Shown here: piece by piece, positions 19,805 through 29,437 of the stretch | Layout: every line of letters begins with the position of its first letter | How positions within the stretch are numbered: the stretch's first letter is position 1 | Origin: a virus | Virus record (IMG/VR): IMGVR_UViG_3300022413_000016 | Span: 1-48,695 of that record | DNA length: 48,695 bases | Reading direction: 5' to 3' (one strand) | Translations under genes and position numbers: made by a program | Notes under the pieces: model-generated | Told to the model about the DNA's origin: nothing | Seen by the model: the letters and a program-made list of their open reading frames with translations, nothing else | The model's database searches: none

Positions 19805-22366
19805 ATGGCCGGCGAAACCTTCGACGGTCCCGAGGCCCCGCCCATTTACGGCGTATCGACGCCGGGCCTAACGCACCCGCCTACGTCGGTTGTCGGCCCC
19901 GTGCCAACCGTGCTCGACGAGCCGGGCTTTATCAAAAACCGGCTGTTTCAGGACACGAAGTACATAGGCAGCGGCAACGGAGCTAACGGGCAAACGTTCA
20001 AGCTGACCTATTCGCGACTTCGCCCCGACTTTACCTGGCGAAACTGCGAGTTTACCCATCGGGTACACGCCCTGGTTGCACCGCCAAACGATCCCGCCTA
20101 CATACCCTGGCCCGGGGAGCCGGCTTCCGGGCTGGAGCTCTATCAAACCGGCGTGCCGGGGCCTCCGGCAACCGTTCAGGGCACGGGCAGCCCGTTTACG
20201 CTGATTCGGACGCACGGCTCGCGGCGCTGGCTTATTGAAAATTGCTGGTTTCACTGGACGGGCAAAGAGCACGGTTTTTACGACGACGAAGTCGGCCCGC
20301 TAACGGTCATACGTAACTGTAAATTCGACCATTGCGCGGGGCAGGCTATCCAGCAATTTAGGCGCGACCAGGGATTGCCCCCGAAAAACCCGTCGACGAA
20401 TCCGGGCCTAAACCCCGAGGAGTACGTCCTCGACGATACCGGCCTAATGTGGGTCCATTCGAACGCATTTGAGCATAACGGGCTTGCCCCGCACGGGCTC
20501 GGGCGCGCGAACGTGCAAACCCGTTTCGGTCCCGCGGAAACGGACCCGGCGCTCGGTCCTAAAGTCCCTTACGAATTCCCGGTCGACGTCCTGCTCGAAT
20601 CGAATACGTACCTTCACGACCACGGCCTAGGTACGTGGTACGACTGGAGCGTTTTCGGAAACGGCGGCACCCCCGGCGCTTTCATGGTCGAATGGCGCAA
20701 ATACGGCGTCGTTCGAAACAATGTCGTTATCCATAACAACCAATCCGGCAAGTCGATTGGGTTTTGGAAGTTTGTTGACCTGGTGGTCGTCGAGGGGAAC
20801 CAATTCGACGGCGGCAACCTTGAGATAATCCAAGATTGGGCGAGCTCGCTCCGGCCGCATATGTACGTCCTTTGGCGTAATAACACCGGCGCGGGCGAGG
20901 TAAGGATTCGCGACAAGGTCGGCGCGGCGAATCCGGTAACGGTCAAGACCTACAATATTACCGACGACTTTATCCTCCTCGGCGAGCCTATGGGCGCGCT
21001 GATTACGCCGACTACCAACTTTGGTACGTGGCCCGTTTTCGGGCACGGTGGAACGGCGCGCGCGGTAAAAATCGAGGGGCAGGCCCCGATTGTCGTTTCC
21101 CTCCCATCGGGTAACCAAACGGTCGCCCCGCTACCCGCAACCGCGGCGACGGCGACGGTTGCGACCGTCGCGCAGGGCTCGATTACCTTTGCGCCGCGGA
21201 CGCCGGTTATCGGCTTCCCGGCGACGGTCGGCTCGACCGTCACGGTTACAACGGGCTCTATGCTCATCGAGCCGCCGGCCGCGACTGCGGCGCCGGCGAC
21301 CGAGCCGCCCTTTATCGATGCCGGGATCCTGCTCCGGCCCCTGACCGCGGAAACGCGCTCGAGGGCGGCCGGGCCGGCGGCGAGGGCGCTCTCGGGGTTC
21401 GCGCCGAGCTCGGGCTTTTCCGCCACGATTGCGTCGACCGTCGCGACGAGCGAAATCGTGCCCCTGGCGGCGACGGCCGCAACGGCGACCCAGGCCTCGG
21501 CGAGCGTTACGGCCGGCTCGCAAACCGTTACCCCGGTCCCGGTCGCCGGCGAATCCGAGGCGCTCCTCGGCGCGCTCGTAGCTGGCTCCCTGGCCCTCTC
21601 TCCGAGCCCCGTCGCGGCTTCGACGGCCACGGCCGACCCAGGGGTCTCGAGTCCCGCGGCGCCGACTCCGGCCTCCGCAGCAAGCGCGACGGTCGGCTCG
21701 ACGATTCACCTCGGCTCGGCGGTGGCAGCTCCGGCGGCGGCGAACGCTTCGACGGCGGCCCTATGGCCGACCCAGGTCGCGCAGGGGAGCGTATCGATCG
21801 CGCCGGCGCCGGCGAGCGCCCAATCGGCCACGGCCAACCCCGCGACGGTCCTTACGGGGGGGTCGGTAACCGTTGGCCCCTTACCCGTCACGGCGACGAG
21901 CTCGACCATTTTCGGCGAGCTCGCTCTAGGCTCGATTTCGCTTGGATTCTCCGCGAGCCCCGCCCAGGCCTTTACGCAAACCGTCGGCACGCTGACCCTC
22001 GCGGCCCTCGAGCTGGCCCCGCTCCCGGCGACGGGGCTATCGGCGACCCTCGACCCAATGGTCGGGACGAGCGACCTCGTCGCGCCTATCGCGGCGGGGG
22101 CGGGCACCGAAACCCGCCCGCCGAACGTCTCCGGCGAGCTCGTCGCGACGGCCTTTACGGCAACCGCGGACCCCGCGATCCTGCTCTCGACCCTGCTCGC
22201 AACGCCGGCGGCGGCCCAGGGCAGGGGGGCAACGGGCGGGCCTAACGTCGTAATCCCGCAGGTATCCCAGCAAATCGTTCCCGAGGCCCGGGACCATATC
22301 CAGATCGAAGCCGGGCCGCCCCGCGAGCCGCCTCCGCGGCCGATCATCTATGGCGCGCCCTTCTAG
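19805..22366 (+). CDS. Right-handed beta-helix protein with long Ala/Thr/Pro repeat region
   Basis: 853 residues. Residues about 20-400 form a parallel beta-helix: recurring strand-Asn-strand units such as WLIENCWFHW, LTVIRNCKFDHCAGQAIQ, VLLESNTYLHDHG and YGVVRNNVVIHNN. This part is paralogous to the protein at 44371. Residues about 415-820 are a low-complexity region of imperfect repeats (VAPLPATAATATVATVAQGS and similar), short on Lys and aromatics, probably an extended shaft or linker. Beta-helix domains in phages are usually tail spikes that bind or cut polysaccharide. Its location between head-tail connector and sheath genes is unusual and suggests insertion. Confidence 0.75.
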   Translation: MAGETFDGPEAPPIYGVSTPGLTHPPTSVVGPVPTVLDEPGFIKNRLFQDTKYIGSGNGANGQTFKLTYSRLRPDFTWRNCEFTHRVHALVAPPNDPAYIPWPGEPASGLELYQTGVPGPPATVQGTGSPFTLIRTHGSRRWLIENCWFHWTGKEHGFYDDEVGPLTVIRNCKFDHCAGQAIQQFRRDQGLPPKNPSTNPGLNPEEYVLDDTGLMWVHSNAFEHNGLAPHGLGRANVQTRFGPAETDPALGPKVPYEFPVDVLLESNTYLHDHGLGTWYDWSVFGNGGTPGAFMVEWRKYGVVRNNVVIHNNQSGKSIGFWKFVDLVVVEGNQFDGGNLEIIQDWASSLRPHMYVLWRNNTGAGEVRIRDKVGAANPVTVKTYNITDDFILLGEPMGALITPTTNFGTWPVFGHGGTARAVKIEGQAPIVVSLPSGNQTVAPLPATAATATVATVAQGSITFAPRTPVIGFPATVGSTVTVTTGSMLIEPPAATAAPATEPPFIDAGILLRPLTAETRSRAAGPAARALSGFAPSSGFSATIASTVATSEIVPLAATAATATQASASVTAGSQTVTPVPVAGESEALLGALVAGSLALSPSPVAASTATADPGVSSPAAPTPASAASATVGSTIHLGSAVAAPAAANASTAALWPTQVAQGSVSIAPAPASAQSATANPATVLTGGSVTVGPLPVTATSSTIFGELALGSISLGFSASPAQAFTQTVGTLTLAALELAPLPATGLSATLDPMVGTSDLVAPIAAGAGTETRPPNVSGELVATAFTATADPAILLSTLLATPAAAQGRGATGGPNVVIPQVSQQIVPEARDHIQIEAGPPREPPPRPIIYGAPF

Positions 22367-22411
22367 CCGTTCCGTTGCTATCGGTCCGCGAGTCCGCCTA
22401 GACTCGGCGCT

Positions 22412-22627
22412 ATGAAGGTTCGCCCCTCGGACCGCGCGATAGGCGCCGGCCTGCTCCTGGTCGATCCTAAAACGCGACTAGCGATTCCGGCCGAGGGCGT
22501 CGAGGTCCCCGGCCGCCCCTCGTACTGGCTTAGGCGGATCGCCGACGGGGACGCCGTCGAGGTCCTCGAGCACGAGGACAGGCCGCCGGCAACGGCAAAG
22601 CGCAAAGCGAAACCCGATACGGAGTAA
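22412..22627 (+). CDS. DUF2635 family protein (Mu gp38-like)
   Basis: 71 residues. RLAIPAEGVEVPGRPSYWLR RIADGDAV (about 27-53) is the DUF2635 signature: a small protein encoded just before the sheath gene in Mu-like phages. Its exact role is unknown. The basic C-terminus (AKRKAKPDTE) is ordinary for the family. Confidence 0.8.
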   Translation: MKVRPSDRAIGAGLLLVDPKTRLAIPAEGVEVPGRPSYWLRRIADGDAVEVLEHEDRPPATAKRKAKPDTE

Positions 22628-22633
22628 CGATCG

Positions 22634-24097
22634 ATGGCTATTTCCTTCGCCCAAATCCCGAGCACGATTCGGACGCCGTTCATTTTCGTCGAATACGACC
22701 CGTCCAACGCCCAGCAAGGGCCAATCCTCCAGCCGTATACGGCGCTGCATATCGGCAACCGGCTATCGACCGGAACCGTCGCCGAGCTAACGCCTAAGCT
22801 CGTGACCTCGGCCGACCAGGCCGCGCAATTCTGGGGGTCGGGCTCCATGCTCCACCTAATGGCGGTGGCCTGGTTCGCGAATAACCGGACCGTCAAGCTC
22901 TGGCAAATCGCGCAGGACGACGGCGCCGGCGCGAAAGCGACCTCCGACCTAACGGTAACGGGGACCGCAACGGCCGACGGCACCGTTTATCTCTACGTAA
23001 ACGGAACGCGGATACAGGTCGCGGTAACAAACGGCGACGACGCGAATACGGTCGCGGCCGCGATCGACGCAGCGGTAACGGCCGAGGTCGGCTTGCCGGT
23101 TACCTCGAGCGTAACGACCAACGTCGTAACGCTTACAAGCGTCCACGCCGGCGAGACCGCGAACGAGCACGACGCGCGCTTCAATTACGCCGAGGGCGAG
23201 GAATTCCCCGACGGCGTTACGATTACCGCGGCCGCATTCGCGAGCGGCACGGGATCGCCCGATATTACGGCGGTCTGGCCGGTCATCGAGACCGAACAAT
23301 ATCATGTAATCGCGGTCGGCAACCGCGACACGACCACGCTCGCCGACGTAAAAGCGGAAATGGCGGCGCGTGCCGACGCGCTCCGGATGCAAGAGGGTGT
23401 CGCGTTTTTCGGTGCGCGGCAAACGCACGCTGAGGCCGTGAACGAAGGCCTTGCCCAAAATTCGGGATTCGATTCGATTCTGAGTATCGACGAGAGCCTC
23501 GAGGCTTCCTACCAGATTGCCGCGGCGTATTGCGGTCAGGTCGCGGCCGCGGCGCAATCGGACCCCGCGCGACCCTTCAAGACTCTTTCGCTCAACGGGA
23601 TCAACCCGCCGACCCTCGCGAAACGCTTTACTCGGGCCGAGCGGCAAACGCTGCTCGAGTCTGGCGCGGCGACCTGGTACGTCGACCCGGGCGGGGTGGT
23701 GCGAATCGAGCGCGCGATTTCGACGTTTACGCTAAACGCCCTCGGGGTCGCCGATACGGCTTACCTCCAACTCAACACGGCGTTTACACTGTCCTACCTA
23801 CGCTTTGCCGTGCGCGCGCGATTCTCTTCGCGCTACCCGCGCCACAAGCTCGGCGACGACGGCAAACGCTACGGCGCCGGCCAGGCGATCGTAACCCCCG
23901 CGCGCGCGCGGGCGGAATTCGTCGGTTTGTTCCTCGAGTGGGAGGAGCTCGGGCTCGTGGAGAACCTCGAGCAATTCAAGCGCGACCTGATCGTCGAGCG
24001 CAATCCGAGCGACCCCAACCGCCTCGACGCCGTCCTCCCGACCGACCTCGTCAACCAGCTCGAGGTAATGGCGGTTAAACTGCAATTCCTTCTCTAG
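22634..24097 (+). CDS. Tail sheath protein (Mu gpL-like)
   Basis: 487 residues. N-terminus ISFAQIPSTIRTPFIFVEYD matches the Mu-type sheath start, and the C-terminal half contains the conserved ARPFKTLSLNGINPP-like block and YLRFAVRARFSSRYPRHKLG (about 387-406). The sheath surrounds the tube and contracts on infection, which makes this a myovirus. Neighbours DUF2635 and tube confirm it. Confidence 0.92.
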   Translation: MAISFAQIPSTIRTPFIFVEYDPSNAQQGPILQPYTALHIGNRLSTGTVAELTPKLVTSADQAAQFWGSGSMLHLMAVAWFANNRTVKLWQIAQDDGAGAKATSDLTVTGTATADGTVYLYVNGTRIQVAVTNGDDANTVAAAIDAAVTAEVGLPVTSSVTTNVVTLTSVHAGETANEHDARFNYAEGEEFPDGVTITAAAFASGTGSPDITAVWPVIETEQYHVIAVGNRDTTTLADVKAEMAARADALRMQEGVAFFGARQTHAEAVNEGLAQNSGFDSILSIDESLEASYQIAAAYCGQVAAAAQSDPARPFKTLSLNGINPPTLAKRFTRAERQTLLESGAATWYVDPGGVVRIERAISTFTLNALGVADTAYLQLNTAFTLSYLRFAVRARFSSRYPRHKLGDDGKRYGAGQAIVTPARARAEFVGLFLEWEELGLVENLEQFKRDLIVERNPSDPNRLDAVLPTDLVNQLEVMAVKLQFLL

Positions 24098-24109
24098 GAG
24101 CTTCGAACA

Positions 24110-24478
24110 ATGGCTAGACCCTCTCCGAGACGCGGCGGAATCGTATCGCTTTCCGTCAATGGCGAGCAACTCGATGTAGCCGACGACCTCGAGTATCAAC
24201 TTTCGGGCGACGAGCGGGAGGCGGCAACGGGTCCGACCGGCGTACAAGGCTACATAACGAAGCCTATTGTGCCGTTTTTCGCGACCTCGCTCCGCGATTC
24301 GGACACCTTCGACGCCGGCCTCCATTCGCAAATCACGGGCGCGACGGTAACTGTCGAGCTCACGAACGGAAAAACGATTACGCTCCGAGACGCCTGGGCA
24401 ACCGGCGCCTGGTCTCAGCAAGCCGTCGAGGGAACGATCGCGGCCCGCTGGGAAGGCCTGTCCGCGAGCGAAGTCTAG
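24110..24478 (+). CDS. Tail tube protein (Mu gpM-like)
   Basis: 122 residues, right length for a Mu-type tube. IVSLSVNGEQLDVADDLEYQ (about 11-30), then REAATGPTGVQGYITKPIVP and VELTNGKTITLRDAWATGAW are family features of the beta-barrel subunit that stacks in rings to form the inner tube. Confidence 0.9.
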   Translation: MARPSPRRGGIVSLSVNGEQLDVADDLEYQLSGDEREAATGPTGVQGYITKPIVPFFATSLRDSDTFDAGLHSQITGATVTVELTNGKTITLRDAWATGAWSQQAVEGTIAARWEGLSASEV

Positions 24479-24503
24479 AGAACACTCCAAACCAGAGGAC
24501 ACG

Positions 24504-24815
24504 ATGACGACCCAACCCAGGGCAGGGAAAAACAACGACGCGCCGGCCGAGCCGGGGACGATCACTATCGAGCTAAAGGACCCGATTCCTTTCGGCGACG
24601 AAATGGTCGAGGAGCTGAAAATGCGGCCGCTCCAGGCGGGCGACCTATGGGACCTCCCGCTCGAGGGCCTCAAAATGGGCGATATGCTTACGATCGCTTG
24701 CAAGGTCTCTTCGACGCCCCCGCCCCTAATGAAGCGCGCGAGCGCCCGCGATATGGCGGCCATCGTCGGGGCGATAAACGACCAGCTCGCCCCTTTGCAA
24801 GAAGCGACGACCTAG
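24504..24815 (+). CDS. Tail assembly chaperone, short form (Mu gp41-like)
   Basis: 103 residues. IELKDPIPFGDEMVEELKMR (about 23-42) is the typical start of Mu gp41/Phage_TAC proteins. These coat the tape measure during tail assembly. The gene carries a slippery site near its end, so a longer form is made by frameshift. Confidence 0.85.
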   Translation: MTTQPRAGKNNDAPAEPGTITIELKDPIPFGDEMVEELKMRPLQAGDLWDLPLEGLKMGDMLTIACKVSSTPPPLMKRASARDMAAIVGAINDQLAPLQEATT

Positions 24816-24973
24816 AGCCGGTCCCCGCCCTCGGGGATTGTGTGGCGGTCGTCGCCTATGTATTTCACTTCGGCGAATGGGAGGTTATGGGGATGCCCCT
24901 CGGGCGTTTGCGGTGGTGGCACGCCCGCGCCCAGGAGGTCGTCGAAAGCATGCGCGAGAATCCGGCCCGATGA
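24504..24973 (+). CDS. Tail assembly chaperone, long form by -1 frameshift
   Basis: Ribosomes slipping back one base at 24791-24797 would make a protein of about 156 residues, joining the first 98 residues to ARSDDLEPVPALGDCVAVVA...RENPAR. The added segment has DCVAVVAYVFHFGEWEVMGM and LGRLRWWHARAQE, the usual features of the gpE'-like extension in contractile-tailed phages, and it has no start codon of its own in a good context. The frameshift ratio sets the amounts of the two forms in other phages. Confidence 0.8.
24791..24797 (+). promoter_or_regulatory. -1 ribosomal frameshift site CCCTTTG
   Basis: In the zero frame the codons are GCC-CCT-TTG; the heptamer C-CCT-TTG fits X-XXY-YYZ and allows re-pairing to CCC-TTT. 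It lies 18 bases before the zero-frame stop (24813-24815). Confidence 0.7.
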
Positions 24974-24990
24974 CCCGCTAGGCTTGCGGC

Positions 24991-26613
24991 GTGGCGCTCG
25001 GCCAATCCTTTAGCCTCGCGGTCGTCCTCTCGGGGATCAACCGGCTAACCGGACCCCTCAACCGAGGAAAGGGCGACCTTGCCAAATTTGGCAAAGCGGC
25101 GACCCGGGTCGGAACCGCCCTCACGCTCGGGGTAACCGTCCCGCTGATCGGTATGGGCGCCGGCGCAATCCGGGCCGCGGCGGGCTTCGAGCACGGGATG
25201 AACAAGGTCCGCGCGATTACGGGCGAGACCAAGGAAGCTATCAAGCCGCTCTCGGACGAGGCCCGCCGGCTCGGCAAGCTAACGCAATTTTCGGCGACCG
25301 AGGCGGCCGACGGCCTGGCGCGCCTATCACAGCAAGGCTTTTCGCTCGAGGAGCAATTTCAGAGCCTCGAGCCGGTCCTAAACCTCGCGGCCGGCGCGGA
25401 CATCGGCATAGCAGAATCGGCCGCGATCGCGGCGGGTGCTTTGCGCGGCATGCGCAAGCCGGCCTCCGATATGGCGGGGATGGCCGACGTAATGGCGAAA
25501 GCGATCGCCAGCTCGGGAACAAACCTCCTCGAGCTCGGCGAGGCGCTTACCGACGCGGCGCCGGCGGCGGCGCAATCGGGTATCGCGTTTACCGAAACGG
25601 TCGCCGTCCTCGGCAAGATGGCCGACAACATGTTCCTGGGCACGCGCGCGGGAAACGCCTTCAAACGCGGGATCGTCGAGCTAACCAAGTTTGCGCCGCG
25701 AACGGAGCAGGCCTTCGCGCGGCTCGGAATCAAACGCTCACAAATCCTCGACTCACAGGGCAACGTCCGGAGCCTAATCGGGACCCTCGAGCTTTTGCAA
25801 AAGGCGGGCGCCGGTACGCGCGACTTTATCGATATCTTCGGCGCGCGCGCTTTCGTGCCGTTTGCGGCGGCCGCCGGCAAGTCGACCGAGGAGCTCCGAA
25901 AGCTCGAGGCGAAGCTAAGCGAAAACGGTTTCGCGGCAAAGCAGGCCGGAATCCTAATGTCGGGGACGACTGGCGCGCTCGCTCGCTTGCGGGCATCGGT
26001 CGAGGATCTCGGGATTCGAATCGGCGAGACGGGCCTGCTCGACCGTTTCCGCGAGCTCGTCGATTGGCTCGCGAAAACTATCGACAAATTCGGGACGCTT
26101 TCGAAATCGACGCAACGCTTTAGCCTTATGGGCGCCGGCGTAATGATCGTCCTCGGCCCGCTCCTGCTCGCGTTCGGCGCCCTCGTCCCGCTCTTTACGG
26201 TGCTGGGCGCGAAAATCGTCGCGGTCGGGCTTTTGCTCGGGCCGGTTATCGCGCTCGGGGTTTCGCTTTGGCGCACCTTCCGGGACGTATTCAAGGCGGT
26301 TCGCCGCGGCTTTGCGCTGACCGTCTCTGATATCAAGTCCGGCCTAGGCTCCCTGGCGCGGATGATCCTCCCCGATTGGCTCCTAAACCTCCTCGGCGGC
26401 TCGGGTGGCGGGGTCCGCGCGGCGGTTTCAGGATCGCCCGGCGGCCGGCCGTCGCTCCCGGTTACGGCCGAACGCATGGCGCGCGCGGCGGCGCACGACG
26501 CCCGCGTCCGCGTCGAGCTCCCTAACGTCCCGCGCGGGTCGCGGGTGACGACCGAAAATAGCGGGGTCGACTTCGAGCTCGACCTCGGTTTCGCAATGCA
26601 AGCGCCCTCCTAA
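24991..26613 (+). CDS. Tape measure protein
   Basis: 540 residues from a GTG start. N-terminal half is the TP901-type tape measure domain: GFEHGMNKVRAITGETKEAI, LGKLTQFSATEAADGLARLS and AGNAFKRGIVELTK (about 60-230). The C-terminal half has hydrophobic helices (about 375-430), likely membrane-inserting on ejection. It is short for a tape measure, so the tail should be fairly short. It sets tail length and is probably released ahead of DNA. Confidence 0.92.
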   Translation: MALGQSFSLAVVLSGINRLTGPLNRGKGDLAKFGKAATRVGTALTLGVTVPLIGMGAGAIRAAAGFEHGMNKVRAITGETKEAIKPLSDEARRLGKLTQFSATEAADGLARLSQQGFSLEEQFQSLEPVLNLAAGADIGIAESAAIAAGALRGMRKPASDMAGMADVMAKAIASSGTNLLELGEALTDAAPAAAQSGIAFTETVAVLGKMADNMFLGTRAGNAFKRGIVELTKFAPRTEQAFARLGIKRSQILDSQGNVRSLIGTLELLQKAGAGTRDFIDIFGARAFVPFAAAAGKSTEELRKLEAKLSENGFAAKQAGILMSGTTGALARLRASVEDLGIRIGETGLLDRFRELVDWLAKTIDKFGTLSKSTQRFSLMGAGVMIVLGPLLLAFGALVPLFTVLGAKIVAVGLLLGPVIALGVSLWRTFRDVFKAVRRGFALTVSDIKSGLGSLARMILPDWLLNLLGGSGGGVRAAVSGSPGGRPSLPVTAERMARAAAHDARVRVELPNVPRGSRVTTENSGVDFELDLGFAMQAPS

Positions 26614-27791
26614 TGCCCGAATCCTGGAAAGACACGCTCCGCCCGGCATCCTTTCGGGGGGTGCCGTTTCAGGTCTCGAGCGCCGAGACCGACGACGGCC
26701 GCCGGATCGCGGTCCACCAGTTCCCCGGCCGCGAGGAGCCTTTCGTCCAGGACCTAGGCCGGCGCGCGCGGGTTTTCTCGCTCGAAGCTTTCGTCCTCGG
26801 CCCCGACTACAACGTAGGGCGCGACCTCCTGGTCGCGGCGCTCGCGGCCAAGGGGCCGGGCGAGCTCAGCCATCCCTACCAGGGCTCGCTCGCTTGCTAC
26901 GTGGGGGGCTTTCGGTTCCGGGATTCGCACGACCACGGGGGGCTGGCGCGCTTCGACATCACCTTCCAAGAGGCGGGCTCGAGGCTCGTCCTGGCCCGCC
27001 GGGCCGGGGGCGAGGGCGCCGTCGACTCCTCCGCGGACAACGCCGATACCGTCGCCGGCGTTACTTTTATACGCGAAACTATCGTTATCGGCGTTCCCGA
27101 GCCCGTGCGGACCGCAGCGGTCGAGGAGGCCGAGCGCGCCGCGCAAACGATCATTGACCTATCGGCGCTCTACGAAAAGGGGCGCGCGGCCTCCGATACG
27201 GCAAGAAAGGCTCGAGCCCTGCTCGAGGACGCTCAAACCCTTATCACGACCCCGGCGGCTTTCGTTACGTCGGTACACGATGCAATCCGGAGCGTCCTCG
27301 ACGGCCTCGAAACGGCCAAAGGGGCGCTCGAGGCCTATCGGGCGCTCGAGGACCTCCGGCCCCTGTCGCGCGGGGGTGGAACCGCGGCGGAAAACGGGAC
27401 GACAACCGCGAACCTGGTCCGCCGGGCCTCGCTCGCCGGCGCCTGCCGCGCGGCCGCACGGGTGCCCTACGCCTCCCTCGACGAGGCGCTCGAGGTCCGG
27501 ACCGACCTCCTCGACCGCCTAGACCTCCAACTCGAGGACCCCGCCACGAGCGACGAGGACGGCCAGGCGCTCGAGGCGCTCCGCCTGGCGGTCGCCGAGT
27601 CGATCCCGCCGGAGGAGGAAACCCTCCCCCGGATCGCGACCTATACCCCCCGGGTATCGCGGCCCCTGGTTTCGATCGCCTACGAGCTCTACGGCGACTC
27701 GGCCCGCGAGCAGGAAATAGCCGACCGGAACCAGGTCCGGAACCCGGCCATAACCCCCGGCGGCGTGGCTCTGGCGGTCCTCGATGCTTGA
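26613..27791 (+). CDS. Baseplate/DNA circularisation protein (Mu gpN-like)
   Basis: 392 residues. The N-terminal DNA_circ_N domain is clear: WKDTLRPASFRGVPFQVSSA, HQFPGREEPFVQDLGRRARV and a following YNVGRDLLVAAL (about 5-80). The middle is Ala/Arg-rich and helical; the C-terminus (LYGDSAREQEIADRNQVRNP, about 355-380) resembles a LysM-like closing domain. In Mu-like phages gpN is a baseplate hub component. Overlaps the tape measure stop by one base. Confidence 0.88.
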   Translation: MPESWKDTLRPASFRGVPFQVSSAETDDGRRIAVHQFPGREEPFVQDLGRRARVFSLEAFVLGPDYNVGRDLLVAALAAKGPGELSHPYQGSLACYVGGFRFRDSHDHGGLARFDITFQEAGSRLVLARRAGGEGAVDSSADNADTVAGVTFIRETIVIGVPEPVRTAAVEEAERAAQTIIDLSALYEKGRAASDTARKARALLEDAQTLITTPAAFVTSVHDAIRSVLDGLETAKGALEAYRALEDLRPLSRGGGTAAENGTTTANLVRRASLAGACRAAARVPYASLDEALEVRTDLLDRLDLQLEDPATSDEDGQALEALRLAVAESIPPEEETLPRIATYTPRVSRPLVSIAYELYGDSAREQEIADRNQVRNPAITPGGVALAVLDA

Positions 27792-28977
27792 CGCGGTAGG
27801 CTCCCAAATCCGCCGGCGCCTGCTCGAGGTCCGTATCGAGGGGAACCGATACACCGGCTGGACCTCGGCGGCGGTCTCGCGCTCTCTCGACGCGCTCTCG
27901 GCGACCTTCGAACTCTCGGTAACCTCGCAACGGGGCGCCTTCCCGCTCCTCCCCGGGGTGGACGTGTCGATTTTCCTCCCCGGGACGCTCCCAATCGGGG
28001 ACCGCCTAATCCTTACCGGGCGGGTCGACCGGGTTCAGGCCAGCCTAACCCCCGACTCGCACTCTATTACGATTTCGGGCCGGGACCGGACCGCCGACCT
28101 CGTCGATTGCTCTATCGACCCCGAGGCGCCGGCGGAGCTTTACGACGTGCGGGTCGACGAAATCGTGCGCGAGCTCGCGCGGCCGTTCGGGGTGGCGGTG
28201 GAGGCTAACTTCGATACCTCGACCTCCGAGCGATTCGAAAAATTCGCGTATATGCAAGGCGAGAGCCCGTTTGCGGCGATCGATCGCGCGACCCGCCTCC
28301 GCGGCCTGCTCGCCTTTACCGATCGATTCGGCAAGCTCCAAATCGAGCGCCCTGGCGGGCCTGGGCGAACGCTTACCGACCTGGTCGAGGGGGTCAATAT
28401 CGCGGCGGCTTCGTGGGAGTGGAACGACGCCGGGCGGTTCAAAACTTACGTAGTGCGCGGGCAACGGCAGGGGTCGGACGCCGAGAGCGGGATCCTCGTC
28501 GCGGCAACCGAGGGCCGCGCGAGCGATTCGGCTATCGGTCGCTTTCGCCCGCTCGTGCTCCTGGCGGAGGGGCCGGTAACGAGCGCCTCGGCGACCGCGC
28601 GCGCGCAATGGGAGGCCACGGTGCGCGCCTCTCGGGCGGTCGTCGCAACCGTACAGGTCCCCACATGGCGCGAGGGGTCGGACCCTAATTCCTTCCCGTG
28701 GGAGGTCAACCGCCTAACCCGGCTGACGATCCCCTCGCTCGGGCTCGATTCGGACATGCTGTTAAACCGCGTTTCATACCGTATGGGCGACCAGGGCGAG
28801 GTCGCGGAGCTGAGCTACATTCGGCCCGACGCCTATAGCGTCCAGGCGGTAATCGAGGAGGAGGACGAGGTCCTCGAGGAGCTCAAGGCCGGCAAGGCCG
28901 AGCTCGCCCTCGAGCCTATCCTCGAAATATCCCCGGGCCTGGGCAACCCAAACGACCTACGCTTTATCAAGTTCTAG
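27784..28977 (+). CDS. Baseplate hub protein (Mu gpP/gp44-like)
   Basis: 397 residues. N-terminal EGNRYTGWTSAAVSRSLDAL and a following FELSVTSQRG, then SDSHSITISGRDRTADLVDC-like text (TPDSHSITISGRDRTADLVD, about 88-107) match the Mu gpP family, a hub ring under the tube with a barrel and lysin-free fold. Gene overlaps gpN by 8 bases and precedes gp45, as in Mu. Confidence 0.9.
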   Translation: MLDAVGSQIRRRLLEVRIEGNRYTGWTSAAVSRSLDALSATFELSVTSQRGAFPLLPGVDVSIFLPGTLPIGDRLILTGRVDRVQASLTPDSHSITISGRDRTADLVDCSIDPEAPAELYDVRVDEIVRELARPFGVAVEANFDTSTSERFEKFAYMQGESPFAAIDRATRLRGLLAFTDRFGKLQIERPGGPGRTLTDLVEGVNIAAASWEWNDAGRFKTYVVRGQRQGSDAESGILVAATEGRASDSAIGRFRPLVLLAEGPVTSASATARAQWEATVRASRAVVATVQVPTWREGSDPNSFPWEVNRLTRLTIPSLGLDSDMLLNRVSYRMGDQGEVAELSYIRPDAYSVQAVIEEEDEVLEELKAGKAELALEPILEISPGLGNPNDLRFIKF

Positions 28978-28981
28978 CGAT

Positions 28982-29437
28982 ATGTCCGCCGTCGAAGCTC
29001 TAAAGCGATTGCGAACGCGGATTTTTACGATGATCGCGCGCGGCGTGCTCGAGGTCGTCGACGATGATTCGAAAGTTCAAATCATCCGCGCGACCCTTCA
29101 CTCCGGCGAAACGCGCGACCGCCTCGAGCGCCTAGGGCAATACGGGCTAACGTCGGTCCCGCACGACGGCGCCGAGTGCGTGGTCCTTTTTCCCGGCGCG
29201 GACAACTCGCACGGGATCGTAATCGCCGTCGAGGACCGCCGTTATCGATTGACCGGGCTCGCCCAGGGGGAGGTCGCGCTTTATACCGACGAGGGCGATT
29301 CGATCCAGCTCCGCCGGAATAAGGAAATCGAGGTTCATACGGATAACTTTACGGTTTTCGCGGGGAGCTCGACCCTTGTCCTAAACTCGGCCGGATTCGC
29401 CGTAACGGCGCCGGTCGTCAACCTCAATTCGACCTAA
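28982..29437 (+). CDS. Baseplate spike protein (Mu gp45-like)
   Basis: 151 residues. An OB-like N-terminal region (about 20-95, with RATLHSGETRDRLERLGQYG and CVVLFPGADNSHGIVIAVED) leads to a beta-helical end (IEVHTDNFTVFAGSSTLVLN, about 116-135). This is the trimeric membrane-piercing spike of Mu-type tails. It is shorter than Mu gp45 and the tip is provided by the next gene. Confidence 0.9.
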   Translation: MSAVEALKRLRTRIFTMIARGVLEVVDDDSKVQIIRATLHSGETRDRLERLGQYGLTSVPHDGAECVVLFPGADNSHGIVIAVEDRRYRLTGLAQGEVALYTDEGDSIQLRRNKEIEVHTDNFTVFAGSSTLVLNSAGFAVTAPVVNLNST

